From NCBI RefSeq assembly GCF_027887165.1, contig NC_077229.1:373193573-373257572 (forward strand): DNA of 64,000 bases, in the 5' to 3' direction. The stretch comes from Monodelphis domestica. Its lineage: Eukaryota; Chordata; Mammalia; Didelphimorphia; Didelphidae. A program made the translations under genes and the position numbers. Numbering within the stretch: position 1 is the stretch's first letter; every line of letters starts with the position of its first letter. The notes under the pieces are model-generated. The model made no database searches. It was not told the origin of the DNA and was given only the letters and a program-made list of their open reading frames with translations. Positions 55,701 to 64,000 of this stretch are shown here, piece after piece.

Positions 55701-56264
55701 TGAATATACAAGAAACAGCATGTTCAAGAACCATTGAACTGTTCTGTAGTGGAAATACTCTTTGTAGTAGTCTTTGCAGAACTGGGCTCCATTTCTAAGA
55801 CCACATTCCAACATCTCTCTTTTTCAGGTATTTCCATTTCAAGGAAGATAAGTCCTCCTAGAGTTTTTCCCATTAAGACAGTTTGAAGAAACCATATGTG
55901 CTCTTGGCAAATCAGATCTGTTAATAAACAGCAGCACATTATGTACTAGCTTTGAATGTAAGAAGTTGGCAGGTCTACTACTGTGGAGGGCTGAAATACT
56001 GCCTTTGCATGCCTTAACCAGTATTGCGAATCTAAAGTCGTCTCAAATTAATCATTTTCAAAGGACTCACATGCAGGCAGAAAATAGTTTCATAGAAATT
56101 GACCACAGAAATCTACAGCAGCACCCGTCAAGAGGGACATATATATAGCAAGTGCAGTCTGGGGATCCCCTGGTAAGATTGTTTTTGTATTTCTTCAGGG
56201 TTTCAGAGCACTTCAGAGCAGCCACAGAACACATTTGGGTTTGAGTGAATCCTCTTGAGTGCTA

Positions 56265-56455
56265 GATCTAGTGCTGACAAGGTATACCTCTCTGGGGAAT
56301 AGACAAAGGGTATCTGATCCAACTCCCTCTTTTCACAGATGAGGGAAACTGAGGTTTTTAGAGACACTGAGTGACTCTTACCCAAAATCACATAAATTAG
56401 AGATGGAATTTGAATCCAGATCCCCAGGTCCACAGCCTGTGCCTCTTTCTACCAC
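56265..56455 (-). mobile_element. MIR copy
   Basis: GATCCAACTCCCTCTTTTCACAG, GATGAGGGAAACTGAGG, GGAATTTGAATCCAGATCC. Confidence 0.7.
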
Positions 56456-57230
56456 ATCAAACTACAATGAATTTTTCACAATTTTTAAAAGTTAGTACAT
56501 TTTTGGTTGCTATAGAATGTGCAACTATTTTTCACTTGTCATGGCTTAAAGTACTTAAAAAATAGAATAGCATTAAAACAGAAAACATTTTTAACTTGGC
56601 AAGTTATTGGGATGGAGGGGAATCTTGTCCAAAGAAAAAAGATGGCCTAGTTAAAGGTTACATTTTTGGGAAATCATTTTATGCTTCAGATTAAGTGGCT
56701 TGTGGATGAGTCTTGGACCATCTCAAGGTGTCTAGCTTCAGGCTCAGAATGTCACTAAACTATTATCCACATATATAGATTTGTACAGATGGGTAAGTTT
56801 TATGTGAATTGGAAACCCAGGTTTTTGATTTGGCAGATGGTAACTGCGGAAACACTTTACATTGGATAGTATATATCATGCTTATATTTTGGCGACTTAA
56901 ATTGGCTTGCTCAGCATATTCATAACATTATTAGGGGAATTTTTAAGTTATAACCTAGTACATGAATGTCTTATAATACACAACATAATACTCTGTTTCA
57001 CTGTCATTTCTTAAAGTATAGTTCATGGAAACCCCCAGTTAAAGAAGCAGCATATTAAGAGACAGTAATTAGGTCTTAGAAAACTTTTTTCTTCTTTGTA
57101 ATCATCTCATATACTTGGTGTCTAAGAGGGTAGGCACTTAGGAGAGAATGCTCATGTTCTTCCACTTGATTTATTCTTTTAGTTTTTTACCCTGTCTTGA
57201 GTTATGTAGGCATTGAGCAGGCATCCATAC
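56456..57230. other. Intronic, no gene
   Basis: Unique AT-rich sequence. Confidence 0.4.
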
Positions 57231-57231
57231 C

Positions 57232-57478
57232 ACTAGTTGTTGTTCAGGCATTTTTCAGTTGTGTCTGATTCCATGAACCCATTTGGGGTGCCCTTGGAAA
57301 AGATTCTGGAGGGATTTGGCCATTTCCTTCTCCAGTTCATTTTATAGATGAGTAAACTGAGGCAATCAGATTTGAGTGACTTATCCAGAGTTACACAGCT
57401 AGGAAGTGTCTGAGGCCAGATTTGAACTCAGGAAGATGAGTCTTTGTGACTCCACCTGGCACACTATCCACTACCAAT
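57232..57478 (-). mobile_element. Family B SINE, full length
   Basis: GTTGTTGTTCAGGCATTTTTCAG, CCATTTGGGGTGCCCTTGG, CATTTCCTTCTCCAGTTC, CACAGCTAGGAAGTGTCTG, CACTATCCACTACC. Confidence 0.9.
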
Positions 57479-58965
57479 TTGCAACTCTAATCATAGTGTG
57501 TAGGTTTTTTAAATATTACTATTGAACAGAGCACTAATTTGTAGGTTCATTTTCTTTCCCAGTTAAAAAAGAGGAAAGAATATTAATGTGCTAGGAATTT
57601 CTTTAGTCTAATTAGAAAGCTTCCATTTGATTATTCTGAATGCAGGAAATGGAAGACTTTAAATTAAATTTAAATTCTTCCTCATGACTAGTCTTTTAAC
57701 ATCCTTTCTGTGCTGCGAAAAGGGATTTTCCCACTAATCATGGCAGTGTGAGGGTCTGTTTGATGGAGCAGGTTAGGGTCGAGCAAGGCGGACCCCAGAA
57801 TCATACCAGATGTGAGAAGTCTTTGAGTAGATAGATGCCTTTAAACTCATACAAGCACATGGAATTCCACCAGGCACCACAAAAAAAAAGCAAATTCAGA
57901 TAGAATTATTCTATTTCTTGTCTTTTAACTTTGCATTAAGGAAGTGATTTGCTTTTCTTTGCCTGAAGACATTTACAACATAGAAGCTTACAAATTGATG
58001 TCTAGTAGAAGATACATTTATTCAGAAGTGAGATGGTTTTCCATGGAACTGATAACAGATGAGGGAGCTAATGAAAGGTTTTATCTCTGGTGAACTGTGA
58101 GCAGCTTTTTGATATTTCCTGCTGTTGTAACCTCCAGGAGAAATGCGGGGGCACCATCTTTCATTACTTTGTCACAATTGCTACAAGTTCAGTACTGCCT
58201 GCATGCAGAATTCTGCTTATCTTTTGAGTCTGTGATTAATGACAGCAGGAGGGCAAACTTGCTGGTAGGTCAGCTCTTCCTGGAGTAAAAAAGGGTTCAA
58301 GGAGTTCTTGAGATTATGGGGTCTGTGAAACATCAATAACACTTCCAAAATACTTGGGCAGTGTTTTGTTAGTTTACAACTGTTTTGGAATTGTATTTTA
58401 GACCTGCTGGTGGAATATTTGTCCTTATTCGTTTTTTCTGTCTTCTATGAGCATTTAAAATGAGGCTTAGGAAACCTTCTTGCAGCTTGACTTCATTCAC
58501 TATTGTATACCACTCGGGAGAATTATCCCCATGGACCGAACTTTATATACCAGAAGAGGGTTTGGTTTCCTAAGATTTACACTGTTGGTTGACATCCTTG
58601 GCATTTTTCCCAGGTTATCTTTTTTAGATGACAAAAAATTGTGACTCTTTTAATATATCATAGTGCTTTTTGGTTTGAGTAATGTAAGTAGGTGAAGGAA
58701 AAGGGCATAGATGTCCCATGGAAATCTAGACAGAAAATACAAACTGAGGAGAAGGCTTATATTAACAATTGAAATGTTTGTTTGAAGATCTCAAGATGGA
58801 TTTATATAGGTTCAGGATCCCAGTTAACTTTTCTCCAAGTCCCACTTGTCACATAAGAAGTTCACTATGAGGATATATCTTTTATTTGCTACAAGCTGAG
58901 AAACAATGTATATTTGTTCTAGGCTTTAAATTCCATCAGTGTAAGGAACTTCTGGTGAGGAGACT
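57479..58965. other. Intronic, repeat-poor
   Basis: About 1.5 kb with no recognised repeats. 58095-58290 is the most 'designed-looking' part, of balanced composition and with a TGCTGTTGTAACC phrase. It is a candidate for non-coding conservation only. Confidence 0.35.
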
Positions 58966-58969
58966 CTCT

Positions 58970-59060
58970 CTTAGTGCAAAACAGCAACCATCCTGCAACT
59001 TGTGGCATTCTGCAACTTAGTGCAAAACAGCAACCATTCTGCAACCTGTGGCATTGAGAG
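58970..59060 (+). repeat. 46-bp tandem duplication
   Basis: CTTAGTGCAAAACAGCAACC begins two adjacent 46-bp units (58970 and 59016), which differ at about two positions. Confidence 0.9.
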
Positions 59061-59061
59061 G

Positions 59062-59715
59062 TTATCTTTTGTGGCCATCTTCTTCCCTCCATCCTGGTTT
59101 GTGCAGGACCTTTTCACTTCATGCTTGGACGATTGCAATAGCCTCATAGTTGGTCCACCTTCCTCAATTCTCTTTCCATGGAACTCTGCCCAAATAAAAC
59201 TCTGTATATCCTTTGATTTAGTACTATCACTACCAGATCAGTATCTCAGCGAGATCAATTCTCTCCCCACTTAACCCTTCTTCCAAGCATCTACCAAATT
59301 GTACTTCCTAAAATGCTTCTCTGATTATGTCACCTCCCTTCTCAGTAAGCTTCAGTGGCTCCCTATTACCTCCAGAATAAAAACTCAAATCCTCTAGATT
59401 TTAAATTCCTTTGCAAACTGACCCTTTTCTAACTTTTCTGTCTTAAAACTTTGCACCCTTTTAAGTACTCTACAGCATTGGCTTACTTGCTATTGCTTGC
59501 CCAAAATACTCCATAAACCTTTTTGCCTTTACTATGCCCTCCTTCTGCCTGCAATGCTTTCTCCTCATCTCTGGATGCTGACTTCCATGGTTAACTTTAA
59601 GGCTTAGCTCAAATCCCAATTTCTGCAATAAGCTTTTGCCATTTCCCTCACTGTTAGTGCCTTCCTTCTCACATTATTTTCCTTTTACACTGGTCTGTAT
59701 TTTGAATGCAGATTT
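59062..59715 (+). mobile_element. L2 LINE, long 3' fragment
   Basis: CATGCTTGGACGATTGCAATAGCC, AATGCTTCTCTGATTATGTCACC, GCTTCAGTGGCTCCCTATTACC, TGCAATGCTTTCTCCTCATC. It is the longest L2 of the window, interrupted by an L1 at 59735. Confidence 0.88.
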
Positions 59716-59734
59716 TTTAACAAGTATTTAATTT

Positions 59735-60195
59735 TACATTTTTATTTATTTATTTATAAAATACTTTTCTATTACCATGATTCATTTTCTTTCCTCCCTG
59801 CTCCCAGAGCCAACAAGCACTTCCACTGGGTTGAACAAATATTATCACTTGATGCCTATTTCCATATTATTCATTTTTGCTATAGAGACATCTTTTAAAA
59901 CCAAAAGCCCAAATCACATTCCCATATATATAAGTGATAGTGACATGTTTTTCTTTTGCCTTTCTACTCCCACAGTTCTTCCTCTCCATGTGGATAGCGT
60001 TCTTTCTCATAAGTCCTTCAAGAGGGTACTGGATTATTGCATTGCTACTAGTAGTGAATCCATTACATTGGATATTTCCACAATGTTTCACTTTCTGTGT
60101 ACAGTGTTCTCTCGTTTCGGCTCATTTCACTCTGCATCATTTATTGAGGTTCTTCCAGTTCAAGTAGAAATCTTCAGATCATAGTTGGACGTACA
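59735..60195 (-). mobile_element. L1 3' end inserted in L2
   Basis: TTTATAAAATACTTTTCTATTACC, GAGCCAACAAGCACTTCCACTGG, CTTCCTCTCCATGTGGATAG, CAGTGTTCTCTCGTTTCGG. The 135-residue open frame is this repeat. Confidence 0.85.
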
Positions 60196-60199
60196 ATTT

Positions 60200-60275
60200 T
60201 TTTTTCATGTTTTCTCCCTCTCTTAGAATGTGCCTGGCACTTAGTAAGCGCTTAATAAACAAGTTATTGTTGATT
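60200..60275 (+). mobile_element. L2 3' terminus after the L1
   Basis: AGAATGTGCCTGGCACTTAGTAAGCGCTTAATAAAC resumes the L2 of 59062. Confidence 0.75.
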
Positions 60276-60284
60276 GACTATCTA

Positions 60285-60375
60285 GCATCGCACAGCAGTA
60301 TTTGGGCAGATGGTGGTACTTAAACCCAGATTGGGACTTAGATTAACCTGATTCCAAAGGCAGCCCTATTTTGTA
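60285..60375 (-). mobile_element. MIR fragment
   Basis: GCACAGCAGTATTTGGGCAG, TTAAACCCAGATTGGGAC. Confidence 0.45.
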
Positions 60376-61222
60376 TTTATATTTTGAAGCCTCCTAAAGG
60401 TTGTCATTGTTATAATTTGTATGTGTTTTCCCAAACATATGCATTAGAGGTAAGACCCAAATCTTTCTCATTTTAATCTGCCTCTTAGAAACATTACTAT
60501 TATAGTTAAAATAGAGCTCATGCTTTGTCTTTTATCCTATATAAATAGGCATGGGGCAAATACTTCAGTTATGGCTAACCAGTGCAACCTCTTTTGGTAA
60601 AGAATTACATCCCCCTTCAGACCCCAGAGTGTATGCAATCCTATGAGTTGTGGGAAGAAAAGACTGACTGTAAGAAATCAAAGCTCAGGATAAGCAGCGT
60701 TAGGGAGAAATCTAAATTCTTTCCTCTTCTCTACCCACTCTCCCGTGCCCTAGCACACAGTCTGTGGAATATGAAGATGGGCTTTTACATTTCTAGAACT
60801 AGTTAGCAAAAATCTGCCTTCTCTCCTTCCGACCTCTCCCACTCCCAGATGAGAAAGCAGGTAGCGTATTAAAACACGGTTGTGTCACTCCCTGGCAAAA
60901 GGAAAGAGTTCTGGAGAGTTCTAGAAAGCTGTAAGTTGCTTTTGTGCCATGTTAGTGCGCCACTATAGTAAAAATTCTCCAGAGAAAACCAGATACAAAT
61001 ATTTACGTGACCAACCGAAGACTATAGCGTTGTAGCTAAATCAAATGCCGTGTCAAGCCAGGTTTAGTGAAATCTATTACTTTTAAAGAAAATTCCTTGA
61101 AGACATGTTAAGCAGTTATTCTTCACTCAAGCAGCGTAGGCTTTCTTCCTCTTTTTCTTCCCTCTCCACTGATGAGCTCTGGCTCATTTTTAAATTTGGC
61201 TATCACACTTTCATCTTTCTCA
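60376..61222. other. Intronic, no gene
   Basis: Unique sequence. Confidence 0.4.
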
Positions 61223-61294
61223 AGTCTTTCTCTCCCTCTCCCTGCCTCTTTCTCTCTCTCTCTCTCCCCCCCCATCCCTCTCCTCTTTCTCTAT
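61223..61294. repeat. CT-rich tract
   Basis: (CT)n with a C10 run. Confidence 0.85.
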
Positions 61295-61334
61295 CTTCAT
61301 AACAACTGTAAGACAGAAGGTGTGTCTTTGGAAT

Positions 61335-61445
61335 ATTCATTTAACCACTTTCACTTGCAGTTGCCTCATGTATGAAGTGAGGAAGTTGGGGGGTATGAAC
61401 TCTGGTTGGAAGGTCATTCTCAGCTTTCAGTGGGTGATCCTAAGC
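61335..61445 (+). mobile_element. MIR 3' half
   Basis: TTGCCTCATGTATGAAGTGAGG, GGAAGGTCATTCTCAGC, GGTGATCCTAAG. Confidence 0.6.
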
Positions 61446-62760
61446 AGACACTTGTAGTGAATCCTGTGGCTGTACAAAAAAGCAACTGAAAAGGATGCTG
61501 TTTTGGGTTCTTCCTGCCTGTTTGGTTCCGATGATCTGTTGTCTACTCTGGACTAGGAATAGGAACCGGACTAGAGAAGGGCTGTAGGCCAAATCCCTTA
61601 TTAACAAATATCTGCCCTCAACGTGCTGCCAGACGGGAATTTACCTAAAGAATTTGTAGCTTCGTAAGTTAAAATCATTCGGATGCCAGTACGCTCCCTT
61701 GTTCTTCTATTAAGTGTATTATTGGTCATTCATAGCTCACTATAATTAGATTGATACTTAAATGGGACATCTTCGTGCCAGGGGATTTGGAGGGTGGGAT
61801 TTGAAGAGTGGAAGGGCATGTGGCCCCATGGGTTATCCTGTACCTTGGAATGTGAGGAAGGAGATAGATCTAGGAAGATAGACCCGAGAGGGACCAAGGG
61901 AAAACCTTACCAGCAAAAACTTGGAGTCTTGCTGGCAGATAGAGCATAAGAAAAATAATCTCCATGCTGTCTAGCATTTGTGCTCTAGATTTGAATCACA
62001 CAGGTAAATGCATGGTAGAGGATCTGTTCTTTTTAGCTTATTTATCTGGCAGAAGAGTTAATTTATTGTTAGTGCAAGCAGGACCATTCAGCTTCAGAAG
62101 ATTAACTTTTTGTCTTTTTAGTCAAATGTTCTTTTCTGGTTTGGACAGGGCAAAATTATATACCTTTTAACATGGTCTCTTCTTGTTTCTGACTTACATG
62201 TAACCTTCTTATCTAAGTTCTAATAGCCCAACTGTATTCAGTTCCTCCGTTCTTTATCTACAACCCACCTTCCTTTCCATTAAGATTCTGCACCTAGTCT
62301 TTACTATAGTCCTTTCTTTCTGCTTTCTGTAATTCACATATGTTGTTGGCATCGCACTTCTCTACGGGGGAAATCACAGAGAAGACCTGGTCCTCATTGA
62401 TTTCCTGTTTGAAATTCTCACTTATCCAGCACGGGGGGTGCTGGAGTTCACCTAAGAGCCAGTTTTGGGATTTTGGTGATCATTTTTTTGAGGGAAATTA
62501 TACCAAACAGCAAAGAAATACACCATCTGATGGTTAAAGGGTTCTGTAGCAGTAGCATTCTTTTTGCACATTTCAGTAACTTCCAAAATTCCTTTGAAAC
62601 CCAAGATGAAAATATAAGAGTATGGGAAGAAATGAAAAAGGACTTAGAAGTAGAAAAATATTTTTACACTCTATATCATCGGTGTCAAAGTTGTCCCATT
62701 TTGTCATTTGCTGTCTGTCATTATCATCTGATAAAAATGATAACCCTTCATCACTGAATC
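61446..62760. other. Intronic, repeat-poor
   Basis: About 1.3 kb of unique sequence. No exon with both splice signals was recognised. Confidence 0.4.
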
Positions 62761-63000
62761 AAATCAAACATCTATTTATTTATTTGTTTATTTTAAGCCC
62801 TTACCTTCTGTTTTGGAATCAATACCGTGTATTGGCTCCAAGGCAGAAGAGTGGTAAGGGCTAGGCAATGGGGGTTAAGTGACTTGCCCAGGGTCTCACA
62901 GCTGGGAAGTGTCAGAGGCCAGATTTGAACCCAGTACCTCCTGTCTGTAGGCCTGGCTCTCCATCCACTGAGCTACCCAGCTGCCCCCCAAATCAAACAT
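62761..63000 (-). mobile_element. Family A SINE with 11-bp TSD
   Basis: Full-length copy (62772-62989) between AAATCAAACAT at 62761-62771 and 62990-63000. The stem-loop is at 62812-62842. Confidence 0.93.
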
Positions 63001-63260
63001 TTAGGAGTACTTACTGTGTGTCCGGATCTGTGCCAAAGGGAATGCAAATACAAGAAGAAAGTCTTTGCCCTCAAGGAGCTCAGGTTCTAATGAGAGAAAA
63101 GGGCACACAACAGGGACTTGAAAAGAGGAGTTGGGGAGAAACTATTCTGTGCAGGGACACAGTAGGTACCCTCTGGAGCGCTAGGAGTAGAGCTTGGGGG
63201 GAGGAAGCCACGATGGCTGAGCTGGGCTTTTTTCTTAACATGTTGATTCTTGGAGGAACC
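63001..63260 (+). mobile_element. Ancient repeat, 5' segment
   Basis: GTACTTACTGTGTGTCCGG, AATGCAAATACAAGAAGAAAG and TTTGCCCTCAAGGAGCTCAGG match the start of the old repeat noted at 29555 and 41640. Homology fades past about 63230. Confidence 0.55.
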
Positions 63261-63764
63261 CGCCCGTTGGAGGGCAGAGTGCTGCAGACTCGGAGTGTGC
63301 TGCAGCATCACCAATGAGGGAGGCGGACCACTCTCTTGGAAGCCGTTCCCGTCCTGGAGCACTGAGTGATGTGCCAGAGAGGGGCGGTGGGCAGGCGTGG
63401 CCGCAGGCCGCCCGGAACAAGGCTCCCTGGGGGGGGGTGCAGGACGGGGTGGGCACTGGGCAGCCTCGCCCTGACCGAGACTGCTCCCCTGGGCCCCACA
63501 GGCCGGTTTCCTCCATACTCCCAGACCACAAGTCAGCATCTCCCCGCTGTATTTGCCCAGCCTGTGAGGGGACAGCAGGCATGAATCATCTTCTGAGTCC
63601 TCGCCAGGTTCCAAGTTGAGGGGCACGTCTGCTGCGTTCCTGGTCTGGGGCGACTCATCGAGCCCCAGGAGGTTGAGCTGGACCCAGAGAGCCACGCGAT
63701 CCAAGAGGCTTCCTCGGAGCCAGTGATCGCATCAGCCCAGTCCAAGGACCCACCCCCCGGAGGT
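63261..63764. other. GC-rich segment of unknown nature
   Basis: Clearly richer in GC and CpG than the intron around it (for example GGCGGTGGGCAGGCGTGGCCGC near 63382). It contains long overlapping frames on both strands (up to 205 codons on the minus strand). No domain, no Kozak-plus-donor pattern and no known repeat is recognised. Confidence 0.4.
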
Positions 63765-63925
63765 CCCACTCTGTCATCCCATTTGGGGTTTCTTGGCAGA
63801 GATGATGGAAGGGTTTGCCATGTCCCTCTCCACATCATTGTATAGATGAGGAAACTGAGGCAAACAGGGTCAAGTGCTTGCCAAGCAGCCAGTTTGTAAG
63901 CATCTTGAGGCTAGATTTGAACTGA
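63765..63925 (-). mobile_element. Family B SINE
   Basis: CATCCCATTTGGGGTTTCTTGG, GATGAGGAAACTGAGGCAAAC, TTGAGGCTAGATTTGAACTG. Truncated by the next SINE. Confidence 0.85.
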
Positions 63926-64000
63926 CCCAAGTGACAACTCAAATTTGAACCCAGGACCTCCTCTCTCTAGGCCTGTCTCTCAATCCACTGAAACCCCTAG
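63926..64000 (-). mobile_element. Family A SINE 5' half, at the window edge
   Basis: AAATTTGAACCCAGGACCTCC, CTCTAGGCCTGTCTCTCAATCC. It is abutted head-on by the previous SINE and runs to the end of the window. Confidence 0.8.

Noticed and set aside
59777..60184. 135-codon frame
   Set aside because: It coincides with an antisense L1 3' end that is non-coding. The same words recur at 34.2 and 36.1 kb without a conserved frame.
63087..63704. 205-codon minus-strand open frame
   Set aside because: It lies in GC-rich DNA where stops are rare, overlaps the end of an old repeat, has rival frames of similar length on both strands, and shows no domain.

Overview
This is nuclear DNA from a mammal, most likely a marsupial. 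About half of the window is old interspersed repeats of the kind that dominate opossum and Australian marsupial genomes. I see no bacterial, plasmid or phage features. Two SINE families recur. 'Family A' is tRNA-derived and about 190 bp; on the minus strand it reads TTTAAACCCTTACCTTC at one end and GAGCTACCCAGCTGCCCCC at the other. 'Family B' resembles marsupial MAR1; on the minus strand it carries TTTGGGGTTTTCTTGGCA and then GATGAGGAAACTGAGGC. Many truncated marsupial L1 3' ends are present, with L2, CR1/L3-like and MIR fragments, a few solo retroviral LTRs and hAT-like DNA transposon remnants. I cannot say from the sequence alone whether the species is Monodelphis or another marsupial. All repeat names are from memory of consensus sequences, not from a search.

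Layout. Bases 1-20,850 hold only repeats and unremarkable unique sequence, with no convincing exon. Bases 20,855-22,440 are a CpG island with GC boxes, an inverted CCAAT box, a (GGA)n tract and a (GA)n(GT)n tract. It contains the only gene signal: a 5' exon with three short upstream ORFs, then ATG at 22,203, seven codons (MDNFLSE) and a consensus splice donor at 22,224. The peptide and the phase-0 exon end resemble the first coding exon of MYO10 (unconventional myosin X; MDNFFTE in human, from memory). MYO10 is therefore the proposed gene, at moderate confidence. Bases 22,224-64,000 would then be the start of a very long first intron, which is known for this gene. No second exon was found.

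Downstream, the notable items are a degenerate antisense 7SL (SRP) RNA pseudogene near 40.7-40.9 kb and a perfect (AT)60 tract at 43.4 kb. A 47-bp perfect inverted repeat with an extra direct copy lies at 48.5 kb. A GC-rich segment without an assigned function lies at 63.2-63.8 kb.

Several insertions can be read as history: solo LTRs inside a SINE (33.7 kb) and probably inside two LINE remnants (15.1 and 18.1 kb), an L1 inside an older L1 (35.9 kb), a SINE inside an L2 (37.3 kb), and eight SINE or L1 copies with target-site duplications of 10-17 bp. I found no new enzymatic or defence system. The most interesting structural signals are the 48.5-kb palindrome and a stem-loop in the family A SINE tail that is repeatedly the site of deletion or rearrangement.
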